A model generated the notes under the pieces. That model was not told the DNA's origin. It saw only the letters and a program-made list of their open reading frames with translations, and searched no databases. Below, one piece after another: positions 16,587 to 24,702 of a stretch of DNA of 35,527 bases; the first letter of the stretch is position 1, and every line of letters begins with the position of its first letter. The stretch is taken from assembly GCA_029982245.1 (NCBI GenBank), contig JARRBX010000003.1, positions 1 to 35,527 on the forward strand, in the 5' to 3' direction. The DNA is from Candidatus Atribacteria bacterium (GTDB lineage Bacteria; Atribacterota; Atribacteria; Atribacterales; Thermatribacteraceae). The translations under genes and the position numbers were made by a program.

Positions 16587-17015
16587 ATGGCACACCAGAT
16601 TTCGGTCTTTGCCGAGAACAAACCGGGCAGAATTGAAAAAATAACTGGCCTTCTGGCCCAAGCCGGCATAAACATCAGAGCCATCACCATCTCAAGCGCC
16701 AATGGTTTTGGGGTCATCAAGGTGCTCACCGACCAGCCCCAAAAAGCCTACGCAGTGCTGCGCGAAAACAATCTGCCAGCCTACTTACAGGAAGTAATAG
16801 CTGTGGTTATGGAAGACCAACCGGGAGGGCTGCACCGCATTGCCAAGGCACTCACGGAAAATCAGATTAACATAGAAGATGCGTACGGCTTTGTCATTGA
16901 AAGTGGCAAAAAAGCGGTACTGGTACTCCAGGTAGAAAGTCAACCCCGTGCTCAGAGCATTCTGGAACGGCAAGGGTTTACACTTCTGAGTGACGAAGAG
17001 CTTTACAGGTTATAA
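16587..17015 (+). CDS. Tandem ACT-domain amino-acid-binding protein
   Basis: A 142-residue protein made of two ACT domains: residues about 3-65 (ISVFAENKPGRIEKITGLLAQAGINI) and about 70-135 (AVVMEDQPGGLHRIAKALTENQINI). The glycines of the ligand-binding turns are kept in both halves. Such proteins sit next to PaaK in many anaerobes and are thought to sense an aromatic or branched-chain amino acid. The ATG at 16587 has AAAGGAG upstream. Co-transcribed with paaK and the following flavodoxin gene. Confidence 0.9.
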   Translation: MAHQISVFAENKPGRIEKITGLLAQAGINIRAITISSANGFGVIKVLTDQPQKAYAVLRENNLPAYLQEVIAVVMEDQPGGLHRIAKALTENQINIEDAYGFVIESGKKAVLVLQVESQPRAQSILERQGFTLLSDEELYRL

Positions 17016-17042
17016 AACAGAAACTCGAAAGGAGGGGCTCAA

Positions 17043-17537
17043 ATGGCGAAACTGGTCATTTTTTATTCTCGCTCGGGAAGAACTAAAGCCCTGGCTTCAG
17101 GCATTGCCCAAGAAATGGGAGCAAAGACGGAAGAAATCAGAGTTAAGAAAGTCAAAAATCGTTTGCCAGGTGCTATGGCAATGACTGGAGCTGCTAAAAA
17201 AGGGAAGTTGCCTCCGGTGTATCATGAAAGCATTGCCATCGAGCAGTTTTCTGAAATTTTCATAGGTGGCCCAGTGTGGGGAGGTAGTGCTGCGCCACCG
17301 GTTTTAAGCTTTATTCAAGATAAAGACTGGAAAGGGAAAAAAGTGTATACTTTTGTTACTTGTGCCTTTTTCGGGGGTAAAAACGCCCTGCGGCAGATGA
17401 AGAAAGCCCTGGAAGAAAGAGGCGCCAGCGTTTTGTCTGAAAAAGACTTTCGAAGTCTCTTCAAGAGCAAAGAACGCCTGAAATCCGAAGGGATACAGTG
17501 GGCCAAGGAATTGTCTCGAAAAGCCAATAACCACTAA
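17043..17537 (+). CDS. Flavodoxin family protein
   Basis: A 164-residue FMN-binding electron carrier. The phosphate loop is YSRSGRTKALA (about 8-18), followed by the beta-alpha flavodoxin pattern with IFIGGPVWGGSAAPPVLSFI (isoalloxazine-contacting W) and TFVTCAFFGGKNAL. It matches the flavodoxin_4-like short family rather than long-chain flavodoxins. AAAGGAGGGG precedes the ATG. Third gene of the paaK operon, so it may serve an aromatic acid or amino acid redox step; partner unknown. Confidence 0.88.
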   Translation: MAKLVIFYSRSGRTKALASGIAQEMGAKTEEIRVKKVKNRLPGAMAMTGAAKKGKLPPVYHESIAIEQFSEIFIGGPVWGGSAAPPVLSFIQDKDWKGKKVYTFVTCAFFGGKNALRQMKKALEERGASVLSEKDFRSLFKSKERLKSEGIQWAKELSRKANNH

Positions 17538-17550
17538 TCAGCCATTCATC

Positions 17551-17590
17551 GCATACTGCCTGCCCCACGAAAGGAAAGCAGGCAGTATGC
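17551..17590. terminator. Convergent hairpin between the flavodoxin gene and pckA
   Basis: A 12-bp perfect stem (17551-17562 with 17579-17590) with a 16-nt loop, placed between two converging genes 65 nt apart. No T tract follows on either strand, so it is either a weak terminator or an mRNA 3'-end stabiliser. Confidence 0.45.
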
Positions 17591-17601
17591 ATTACATTCA
17601 G

Positions 17602-19152
17602 CTACTCAAGGGAAAGTCCGTATTTTTGCATCACCGCTTCAAAACGACTCTGCAGCTCTCGGGCTCTCTGGTCATAGAGTCCGGGGTCCTTCCAGGTGTT
17701 TCGGGGAACAAAAATTTCTGCAGGCAAATCTCCCACCTTTCTGGGCACCAAAAACTTGAATACCGGATCCTGATAAAACCCTTCGTTTTCGATGCTCCCA
17801 TCAATTGCCGCTCTTACAATAGCTCTGGTGTAATCAATATCAATGCGGTGTCCTACTCCATAGGGGCCACCAGTCCACCCTGTGTTCACCAGATACACTC
17901 GGGTTTTATACTTTTCGATTTTCTCTCCAAGCATTTTTCCGTACACAACCGGGTTTCGCGGCATAAAAGGCGCTCCAAAACAGGAAGAAAAGGTAGCTTC
18001 CGGCTCCACAATGCCCCTCTCTGTTCCAGCCAGTTTGCTGGTATAGCCCAGGATAAAGTGGTACATTGCTTCTTGTTTACTAAGTTTGGCAACTGGCGGC
18101 ATAACCCCGAAAGCATCGGCAGTAAGAAAAATAACCACTCTGGGATGTCCGGCTATCCCCGGTATCAAGGCATTGGGTATAAGCTCTATGGGATAGCTCA
18201 CCCTGGTATTTTCGGTGTATCGGGAATCAGAAAAATCGGGCTGGCGAGTTTCCTCATCCAAAACGACATTTTCCATGATGGCACCGTAGCGTATGGCCTG
18301 ATAAATCTGAGGCTCTTTCTCCTTGGAAAGGTTGATACACTTCGCATAGCATCCGCCTTCAAAGTTAAAAACACCCTTGTCCGACCAGCCATGTTCGTCG
18401 TCCCCAATCAGCTTTCTCTGGATATCAGCGGAAAGCGAAGTTTTGCCAGTACCAGAGAGACCGAAAAACACTGCCACGTCATCCTCATCACCCACGTTAG
18501 CCGAACAATGCATGGGCAAAACTCCCTTTTCAGGAAGCAGGAAATTCATCACCGTGAAAATGGCTTTCTTGATTTCCCCACAGTAGGAAGTACCACCAAT
18601 AATAACCATACCTTCAGTAAAGTTAATGATTACAAAGGCTTCAGAGCGGACACCGTCCAGCTCAGGAACAGCATGGAAACTGGGAGCACAGATTACTGTG
18701 AACTGAGGAACAAAGCGAGCCAGTTCCTCGTGAGTTGCCTCAAGGAACATGTTCTGAACAAACACATTCTGATAGGCAAATTCATTGATGAAACGAACCG
18801 CCATTCGATAATCCGGGTCTGCACCTACAAACCCGTCATAAACATAAAGATCCCTTCCCTGCAAATAACTCAGCAATTTCTCCTTAAGTTTTTGATATAT
18901 TCCTGGTTCAATGGGGACGTTAACTGAACCCCAGTCTATTTCTCTCTCCGTCCTCTGGTCACAAACGATGAAACGGTCCTTAGGAGAACGACCGGTGTAT
19001 TTGCCTGTCCACACAGCAAAGGCTCCAGTCGAAGACAGCACTCCTTCCCCCCTGGAAAGGGCATGCTCAAAAAGCCTGGGAATAGAAAGATTATAGTAAA
19101 CATTGCGGGGATTCACTATGCCAGCTTTTTCCAGAGGATAGAATAACCCCAT
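17602..19152 (-). CDS. pckA: Phosphoenolpyruvate carboxykinase (ATP)
   Basis: A 516-residue cytosolic enzyme interconverting oxaloacetate + ATP and PEP + CO2 + ADP, of the ATP-dependent family. Seen are YTGRSPKDRF (52-61), the P-loop GLSGTGKTS (231-239), the metal motif GDDEHGW (250-256), and NFEGGCYAK. The length is slightly shorter than the E. coli enzyme, normal for anaerobe versions. The ATG at 19152 follows GGAGG. It has its own promoter (19183-19210). In fermenting anaerobes it may run toward oxaloacetate; direction cannot be deduced here. Confidence 0.97.
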   Translation of the reverse strand: MGLFYPLEKAGIVNPRNVYYNLSIPRLFEHALSRGEGVLSSTGAFAVWTGKYTGRSPKDRFIVCDQRTEREIDWGSVNVPIEPGIYQKLKEKLLSYLQGRDLYVYDGFVGADPDYRMAVRFINEFAYQNVFVQNMFLEATHEELARFVPQFTVICAPSFHAVPELDGVRSEAFVIINFTEGMVIIGGTSYCGEIKKAIFTVMNFLLPEKGVLPMHCSANVGDEDDVAVFFGLSGTGKTSLSADIQRKLIGDDEHGWSDKGVFNFEGGCYAKCINLSKEKEPQIYQAIRYGAIMENVVLDEETRQPDFSDSRYTENTRVSYPIELIPNALIPGIAGHPRVVIFLTADAFGVMPPVAKLSKQEAMYHFILGYTSKLAGTERGIVEPEATFSSCFGAPFMPRNPVVYGKMLGEKIEKYKTRVYLVNTGWTGGPYGVGHRIDIDYTRAIVRAAIDGSIENEGFYQDPVFKFLVPRKVGDLPAEIFVPRNTWKDPGLYDQRARELQSRFEAVMQKYGLSLE

Positions 19153-19182
19153 ACCTTGACCTCCTTCAAGGGGATTTTGGAA

Positions 19183-19210
19183 ATTGTATCACAAAGCCCG
19201 CGCAAGTCAA
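19183..19210 (-). promoter_or_regulatory. Promoter of pckA
   Basis: Minus-strand TTGACT (19205-19210), a 16-bp spacer and TACAAT (19183-19188), with a TG one base upstream of the -10 hexamer (extended -10). Leader about 25 nt. Confidence 0.75.
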
Positions 19211-19252
19211 GGCTTGACCAACTACGGGGGTAGAAGATAAAACCGATAACCC

Positions 19253-19280
19253 TTGACAAATATTGCCTTTTGCATAAAAT
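19253..19280 (+). promoter_or_regulatory. Promoter of tRNA-fMet
   Basis: A perfect TTGACA (19253-19258), a 16-bp spacer and TAAAAT (19275-19280). The start would be about 23 nt before the tRNA. Confidence 0.75.
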
Positions 19281-19309
19281 AAGGTATGGTCTAAAAATAA
19301 TGAAAGCGA

Positions 19310-19386
19310 CGCGGGGTGGAGCAGTCAGGAAGCTCGTCGGGCTCATAACCCGGAGGTCGTCGGTTCGAATCCGACCCCCGCTACCA
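19310..19386 (+). tRNA. Initiator tRNA-Met (fMet), anticodon CAT
   Basis: Full cloverleaf with encoded CCA. Initiator hallmarks are an unpaired position 1-72 (C1 at 19310, U72 at 19382), three G-C pairs at the base of the anticodon stem (GGG CTCATAA CCC), and a purine-pyrimidine A11-U24 pair in the D stem. The discriminator is A (19383). Because the 1-72 mismatch is C-U, it differs from the common C-A. It has its own promoter and terminator. Confidence 0.97.
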
Positions 19387-19393
19387 GATGGCG

Positions 19394-19431
19394 AAGAGGG
19401 TATGCTAAAAAGCATATCCTCTTTTCTTTTT
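19394..19431 (+). terminator. Intrinsic terminator of tRNA-fMet
   Basis: A 13-bp stem with one G-U pair (19394-19406 with 19411-19423), an AAAA loop and a TTTTCTTTTTT tail. Confidence 0.93.
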
Positions 19432-19519
19432 TCGAGCCCTGCGTGCTCTTCTTGACTTCCAAGGCTTAGGGAAAGGAGCAGACCAGGAAGAGCTTCAAAA
19501 GCTTCACATCCTTGAAAAA

Positions 19520-19548
19520 TTGAGGAAAAAGTAAAGATGTGCTACCAT
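19520..19548 (+). promoter_or_regulatory. Possible promoter of the diguanylate cyclase gene
   Basis: TTGAGG (19520-19525), a 17-bp spacer and TACCAT (19543-19548), in the 146-nt gap between the tRNA terminator and the gene. Only moderate similarity to consensus. I see no c-di-GMP riboswitch in this gap. Confidence 0.4.
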
Positions 19549-19577
19549 GAGATAGCTCTTACTCAAGAGGGGCAGGC

Positions 19578-20894
19578 GTGAACCAGGATAACAACCAGAA
19601 ATCCAAATATTTCAGCTTCGTCTTTTGGGGAACAACTTTTCCTGCTCTTTTTCTTCTGGCACGAAGAAATTATCTCTTTTTCCATACTATCATAGAATTC
19701 TTCGCTATTTTCACCGGTTTTTCGATTACCCTTATTTCACTCGCCACCCGCAATCTCATACAAAACAGGATATTTTTGAAATTTGGTGTTCTTTACTTCT
19801 TTGTGGCAAGCATCGACTTCCTCCACACCCTCGCCTACAAAGGCATGGGAGTATTCCCCAGCTGGACAGCCAACCACCCAACCCAGCTCTGGATTGCTGG
19901 AAGATTGCTGGAAACCACCGGTTTTTTTCTTATTATTTTCTTTGCTCATCTGAAAGAAAAAACACTCGCTATGGTATTTGGACTGGTATGCGGTTTCCTG
20001 GTTGCGGCTGTCTGGCTCGGCACTTTTCCGGACTGCTTCATCGAAGGACACGGCCTTACAACCTTCAAAATTGCTATGGAATATGCGATAATAGTTACAC
20101 TCTCCATCGCTCTGCTTAAAATCCTTAAAAGCCGAGAACAATCGCTTTCAAGCTTCAGGAGTACCCTGGTACTGGCCATTGTTTTCACCATGCTCGGCGA
20201 GCTTTCCTTTGCGCTGTACAGTGATGTATACGGCTTTTTCAATTTCCTTGGACACGTGTTTCGGTTTTTATCCTACCTGGTTATTTTAAGAGGCGTTATC
20301 ATCAACTCACTTAATAACCCTGTTCAGACGCTGATGGTTGAACTTGACAGAGAAAGAGAAAAACTTAGACAGATAGCCCATTATGATGCCCTTACCGGTC
20401 TTTACAGTAGAAACTTTTTCAATGAACTGGTTCAAAAACAGGTTGCCATTGCTCTGCGGAAAGGAGTTCCCCTTTCTTTCATCATGATTGATGTAGACCA
20501 TTTCAAAAAAATAAACGATACTTGCGGACACCTGGTCGGCGACCAGGTACTCAAGCTGGTCGGAAACTGCATTGCCCGTTCAATTCGCGAGTCTGACATA
20601 GCCGCACGCTATGGAGGAGATGAGTTCATCGTGATACTTTACGGTACAACCGAGGAACACGCAAGAGAAGTGGCCACCAGAATCAGGGAAAAAGTAAAAA
20701 ATTCCCGCAGATTCGAGCAGAAATGTGATGCAAACGTGGACATCAGCTTTGGCGTAGCCCAGCTTGAGCCGGGCGAAACCTACCTCCAGGCCATTCACAG
20801 AGCAGACGAAAGGATGTATCTTATGAAAAAGTCAAAGAAAAACACCAGCCCGTTCTCAATTCCCAGCAAATCTCCTGATCAATACAGCCGGTAG
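19578..20894 (+). CDS. MASE3-GGDEF diguanylate cyclase
   Basis: A 438-residue membrane enzyme making cyclic di-GMP from two GTP. Residues about 15-245 hold seven or so hydrophobic segments matching the MASE3 sensory module, with its GMGVFPSWTANHPTQLWIAGR loop. A short coiled linker (about 252-266) leads to the GGDEF domain (about 266-425). The active-site motif is intact (GGDEF, 346-350), the GTP-binding region DHFKKINDTCGH is present, and an inhibitory I-site RESD (337-340) lies five residues upstream, so product feedback is expected. The GTG at 19578 follows AAGAGGGG. The last 16 nt overlap the converging MFS gene. The MASE3 ligand is unknown. Confidence 0.93.
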   Translation: MNQDNNQKSKYFSFVFWGTTFPALFLLARRNYLFFHTIIEFFAIFTGFSITLISLATRNLIQNRIFLKFGVLYFFVASIDFLHTLAYKGMGVFPSWTANHPTQLWIAGRLLETTGFFLIIFFAHLKEKTLAMVFGLVCGFLVAAVWLGTFPDCFIEGHGLTTFKIAMEYAIIVTLSIALLKILKSREQSLSSFRSTLVLAIVFTMLGELSFALYSDVYGFFNFLGHVFRFLSYLVILRGVIINSLNNPVQTLMVELDREREKLRQIAHYDALTGLYSRNFFNELVQKQVAIALRKGVPLSFIMIDVDHFKKINDTCGHLVGDQVLKLVGNCIARSIRESDIAARYGGDEFIVILYGTTEEHAREVATRIREKVKNSRRFEQKCDANVDISFGVAQLEPGETYLQAIHRADERMYLMKKSKKNTSPFSIPSKSPDQYSR

Positions 20895-22114
20895 GCCCTC
20901 TTTACCAAAAAGCTCAACCCTGCCCCCAGAAGAGCCATCAAACCGCTAAACAGAAAGGCTGGTGTAAAGCTCCCAGTAAGGTCAAACATCCAGGAGCCAA
21001 TGCCAGAAACCAGTGCTGCCACACCAAAAGCCGTAAACACCAGCCCGTAATTCGCTCCCAGGTGCTTAATCCCAAAACAGAGAGCTACCAGAGTGGGAAA
21101 GAGAGCCAGGTTCACTGCATACCCAAAGCCCACCATAGCTGAAGCTACGTAAAGCCTGACCTGACTCAACACCAGCTCTCCAAAAAGCACCAGAGTAAGG
21201 CCCTGCAATACATAGGCACCAATCATGGTGAAAAGAATGCCAAAGCGGTCTCCCAGATAACCCGCCAGCGGGCGACCCAGCCCGTTGACTCCGGCAAATA
21301 CCGAAATGGCCAGGGAAGCAAAGAGAGGATCAAGACCCAGAACCTCCTGTCCATAAGAAGAAATCAAACTCAATGACACAAAACCACCGGTACTCACCAG
21401 AAAGAAAATGAGCCATAATTCCCAGAAAAGCTTTTTCCCCACAACCTGGGACGGAGCAAGTTCGGCACGGACTTCCACCGTCTTGCACTGTCCACTTTGC
21501 AAACACTGCTCGTAAAAAGACCAGTTTTGGGGAGGATTTTTTAAAAGTCGGGAAGCCAGCAGAGAAATCCCGGAAGTCAATACTCCAATTATCAAAAAGG
21601 TGCTCTCTATCCCGTAAGCCGGAATCAAAAAGCGAGCTTTGAGAGGAGCAAAAAAGATGGCGGCCAGGCCGAAGCCCATCACCGCAAGGGACACCGCCAG
21701 GCCGGGTTTGTCTGGAAACCACTTCCTGGCGACCGGGGCCACACAGCTATAGGTCAGCGCACAGGCTAAACCCCCCAGAAAGCCATAAGATAAGACCAGC
21801 CACCAGGGGTTGGGAAAACGGTCCACCAAACCAGATAAAATGTAGGCAACCAGAAAAAGAATTGCACCTATCGGTGCGACTTTACCAGGACCTTTTTTAT
21901 CCTGCCAGTGGCCAGCAGGAACCATAAAGAAAGCAAAAACCAACATAAAAAACGTGAAAGGAAGAGTAGCACCATATCTCGACCAGCCAAAGCGTTCCAT
22001 CATGGGAACCACAAATACTCCCCAGGCATAGGCCACGCCACCCATCAAAGAAAGAAGAAAACCCCCTAAAAGAACCTTCCACCTTCCTCGCAAAGCACGG
22101 TCCTCACCACCCAT
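20879..22114 (-). CDS. MFS transporter, oxalate/formate antiporter (OFA)-like
   Basis: A 411-residue protein with 12 hydrophobic segments. It belongs to the OFA branch of the major facilitator superfamily: GGVAYAWGVFVVPMMERFGWSR in helix 1 and its loop, and GLGRPLAGYLGDRFG in the loop between helices 8 and 9. OFA members exchange oxalate/formate or carry other monocarboxylates. The arginine/lysine residues that define true OxlT specificity cannot be checked without alignment, so the substrate is open. The ATG at 22114 has GGGGAG at 5-nt spacing. It follows tyrS by 27 nt. Confidence 0.87.
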   Translation of the reverse strand: MGGEDRALRGRWKVLLGGFLLSLMGGVAYAWGVFVVPMMERFGWSRYGATLPFTFFMLVFAFFMVPAGHWQDKKGPGKVAPIGAILFLVAYILSGLVDRFPNPWWLVLSYGFLGGLACALTYSCVAPVARKWFPDKPGLAVSLAVMGFGLAAIFFAPLKARFLIPAYGIESTFLIIGVLTSGISLLASRLLKNPPQNWSFYEQCLQSGQCKTVEVRAELAPSQVVGKKLFWELWLIFFLVSTGGFVSLSLISSYGQEVLGLDPLFASLAISVFAGVNGLGRPLAGYLGDRFGILFTMIGAYVLQGLTLVLFGELVLSQVRLYVASAMVGFGYAVNLALFPTLVALCFGIKHLGANYGLVFTAFGVAALVSGIGSWMFDLTGSFTPAFLFSGLMALLGAGLSFLVKRAYRLY

Positions 22115-22141
22115 GAATGCTCCCCACCCCCACCAAAAGTA

Positions 22142-23404
22142 CTAAGATAACCACTTGGCTAAGTAATAGTTTTTCTTGCCTCTTTTAATCACCAGGTATT
22201 TTCCACCCAAACAGTCCTGACGCCTAAAGGTTCTGTCAATTTCCTGTATTTTAACCCCGTTGATCTGAATGGCTCCATTTTTAAGATGCTCCCTGGCTTC
22301 CCTTTTAGAAGAAGCAGCACCACAAAAAACCAGTAAATCCACAATGCCAATTCCTTCACGCCCCGTAATTTCACAGGAAGGAACGTCCCGAAATGCTTCT
22401 TCGAGCTCCGAAGGCGTCAATTCCTCAAGCTGACCATAAAAAAGTGCCCGGGATATTTTCTCTGCCCGCTCCAGCGCTTCTTTTCCATGAACCAGTGCGG
22501 TCATTTCCCTTGCAAGCACCCGCTGGGCCTCTCGACGTTCGGGGTTTCTCTTCACTTCTTCCTCAAGCTCCAGGATTTCCTCCCGAGATAAGAAGGTGAA
22601 GTACTTGAGATAGGTAACCACATCCCGATCGTCAACATTAAGCCAGAACTGATAAAATTGGTAGGGTGTAGTACGTTCTGGATCCAGCCAGACTGCGCCC
22701 TGCTCGGTTTTACCAAATTTCGTTCCATCAGAACGGGTTACCAGTGGAAAGGTTAAACCATAAACCTTTTTACCCAGTACTTTCTGAATCAGGTCCATGC
22801 CTGCCGTTATGTTCCCCCACTGGTCACTACCACCAGCCTGAAGCTCGCAATTGTAACGCTGCGCAAGCTGTAAAAAATCATAGGCTTGAAGTAGCATATA
22901 GCAGAATTCGGTAAAAGATATGCCCGATTCCAACCTGGATTTTACAGATTCCTTAGAAAGCATATAACCCAGCGAAAAGTGTTTGCCTATGTCTCGCAAA
23001 AAGGGTATCATTTTCAGCTCTCCGAGCCACTCAAAATTATTGGCAATCCGAGCAGGATTGGAGGTGACTTCAAAGTCCAGAAACCGTTCCAGTTGGGAAC
23101 GTATTTTCTGAGACCAGGCTTCAACCACTTCCTGAGGGTTTAGGGTTCGCTCTGTGGTTTTCCCGCTGGGGTCACCAATCAGACCGGTACCTCCACCCAC
23201 CAGGGCTATGGGAATGTGTCCTGCCAGCTGGAAACGACGCAATCCCAGAATAGGCAAAAGATGTCCCACGTGCAAGCTGTCGGCGGTGGGGTCAAAACCC
23301 ACATACAGCACAATCCTGCCCTTGGATAGCCGCTCTCTTAAACCTTCAAGGTCGGTAACCTGATAGATAAGGCCTCTGAATTCAAGGTCTGCGATGAGAT
23401 CCAC
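22142..23404 (-). CDS. tyrS: Tyrosyl-tRNA synthetase
   Basis: A 420-residue class Ic synthetase charging tRNA-Tyr. The HIGH motif reads HVGH (45-48), the KMSKS motif reads KFGKT (229-233), and the tyrosine pocket YVGFDPTADSLH plus QAGGSDQWGNI are present. A C-terminal S4 RNA-binding domain begins near residue 350. The GTG at 23404 follows GCAGGAGG. Only 21 nt separate it from the upstream acyltransferase gene, so there is no room for a tyrosine T-box; expression depends on read-through from upstream. Confidence 0.97.
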   Translation of the reverse strand: MDLIADLEFRGLIYQVTDLEGLRERLSKGRIVLYVGFDPTADSLHVGHLLPILGLRRFQLAGHIPIALVGGGTGLIGDPSGKTTERTLNPQEVVEAWSQKIRSQLERFLDFEVTSNPARIANNFEWLGELKMIPFLRDIGKHFSLGYMLSKESVKSRLESGISFTEFCYMLLQAYDFLQLAQRYNCELQAGGSDQWGNITAGMDLIQKVLGKKVYGLTFPLVTRSDGTKFGKTEQGAVWLDPERTTPYQFYQFWLNVDDRDVVTYLKYFTFLSREEILELEEEVKRNPERREAQRVLAREMTALVHGKEALERAEKISRALFYGQLEELTPSELEEAFRDVPSCEITGREGIGIVDLLVFCGAASSKREAREHLKNGAIQINGVKIQEIDRTFRRQDCLGGKYLVIKRGKKNYYLAKWLS

Positions 23405-23425
23405 TTTCTTTAAACCTCCTGCAGG

Positions 23426-24577
23426 TCAAATCATTACCGGTTTTTTATCCATCTTTCTATTTTCAAGGGAAAAAGTTGCTCTTTTCAACTCCCTGAGTAT
23501 CGAATAGAGCAAAAAAGAAGAATACCTGGTATGCACCCGAACCAACCAGTTCAGGCACAAAAATTCAAAAATATCCTTAAGAAAAAGATTTTCAGCCCTG
23601 ATGGCTAAAAGCGGAAAATGAAAATTTCCTACCGTTAGCCCTTCGCGATTCAATCTGAGCGTTCCTCTTTTTAGGGACTTCAAACGGCCGCTGAAGCGGT
23701 CTCTTACAGATACCAGAACACCAGCAATTTCTAAGCCCCGTTCCTGAGCAAAGCAGGATAGCCACTTTTTTTGGACTTCCATAAAATCGACCAGTGGAAT
23801 CCCTTTCACAAAACCATACTGGTCCAGAACCCATTGCGTTCTACAGTGGCGGCATCCAAATGCATTTCCCAGGGCCTCTATAGAGCGGAACGCACCACAT
23901 GCAGGACAGAACCATATTACCCTCTCAATCCCCTTGGACTTATGGTTGCCGCGATACTCAAAACCCTGCTTAAGTTGCCAGTCCCACTCAGAATGAAAAA
24001 GAGCTTGTTCACCAGGAAAATCTTTATAAACGTCAATCTCCACTTCTACTGGTCCTTTTCTGCGAGCCTCTGCCCATACTGGTTGGGCAAGCCACGCTCC
24101 TTTAATCTTTGCTACCACCACTGGGACACCCAGTGCGTTAACCAGTTTTGAGGTACCAGGCATTATCCCCTCAAAGTTCCCTGACCAGGTTATTGAACCT
24201 TCGGGGAAAATACCTACTGCTCCACCCTTTTCCACCACTCTAAAGATTTGTTTCACCGCACGGGGGTCTGGATAGTTTTTCTGCTTAGGTATAGCACCAA
24301 CCATTCTTATCAACATACCCAGGGTGGGATGGTGAAAAATCAGGCGGTTAGCCACCCAGTGAATGGGGTAAGGAGAAAAAGTACTGATTATAAAAGGGTC
24401 CAGAGCGCTCAAATGATTGGCCAGCAACACAAAGGGTGGCTTTGGGAAATCGCCAAGCAAAGCGCACCAAGTATACCTTCTGGGGAAATAGGCCGCAAAA
24501 AGTGGTTTCCCCAAACGCCAAAGCAGCGCAACATTTGAAACTGTACCAGTAGCAACTGAGAGATGTTCTTTCAACAT
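23426..24577 (-). CDS. PlsC-family acyltransferase with C-terminal zinc ribbon
   Basis: A 383-residue protein. The N-terminal half is a 1-acylglycerol-3-phosphate acyltransferase fold: catalytic NHLSALD (Asn54, His55, Asp60) and the FPEGS phosphate motif (124-128). After about residue 215 comes a CxxC...CxxC zinc ribbon (Cys224, 227, 242, 245) and 130 residues of beta-rich sequence not found in standard PlsC. It may acylate lipid or another acceptor; the extra domain suggests a non-canonical substrate or partner. The ATG at 24577 has no Shine-Dalgarno and lies 6 nt after a -10 box, which predicts a leaderless mRNA. Confidence 0.8.
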   Translation of the reverse strand: MLKEHLSVATGTVSNVALLWRLGKPLFAAYFPRRYTWCALLGDFPKPPFVLLANHLSALDPFIISTFSPYPIHWVANRLIFHHPTLGMLIRMVGAIPKQKNYPDPRAVKQIFRVVEKGGAVGIFPEGSITWSGNFEGIMPGTSKLVNALGVPVVVAKIKGAWLAQPVWAEARRKGPVEVEIDVYKDFPGEQALFHSEWDWQLKQGFEYRGNHKSKGIERVIWFCPACGAFRSIEALGNAFGCRHCRTQWVLDQYGFVKGIPLVDFMEVQKKWLSCFAQERGLEIAGVLVSVRDRFSGRLKSLKRGTLRLNREGLTVGNFHFPLLAIRAENLFLKDIFEFLCLNWLVRVHTRYSSFLLYSILRELKRATFSLENRKMDKKPVMI

Positions 24578-24583
24578 GGAAAA

Positions 24584-24612
24584 ATTTTAACATGAAGAAC
24601 CAAAATCCCCAA
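24584..24612 (-). promoter_or_regulatory. Promoter of the acyltransferase-tyrS-MFS unit (leaderless start)
   Basis: Extended -10 TGT-TAAAAT on the minus strand (TAAAAT at 24584-24589) with a weak -35 TTGGGG (24607-24612) at 17-bp spacing. Six bases separate the -10 from the ATG, so transcription should start at or next to the start codon. Confidence 0.55.
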
Positions 24613-24644
24613 CACTCAAAAGAAAAGCGGCACGCTTTCCCCTA

Positions 24645-24683
24645 AAAAGAAAGGCCTCTTCCGCATTGGAAGAGGCCTTTCTT
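24645..24683 (-). terminator. Intrinsic terminator of the rhodanese gene
   Basis: A 16-bp perfect stem (24647-24662 with 24668-24683) with a 5-nt loop, followed on the minus strand by a T-rich tail. It is 20 nt after the rhodanese stop and upstream of the acyltransferase promoter. Confidence 0.9.
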
Positions 24684-24702
24684 AAAAAGCAATTACACAA
24701 AG

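Noticed and set aside
17587-18927. 446-residue plus-strand open frame
   Set aside because: It is antisense to pckA, whose motifs (GLSGTGKTS, GDDEHGW) are unmistakable. The composition of the antisense product is not protein-like and it has no ribosome site.
23405-23425. Tyrosine T-box before tyrS
   Set aside because: Only 21 nt separate tyrS from the upstream gene; no T-box core motif is present.
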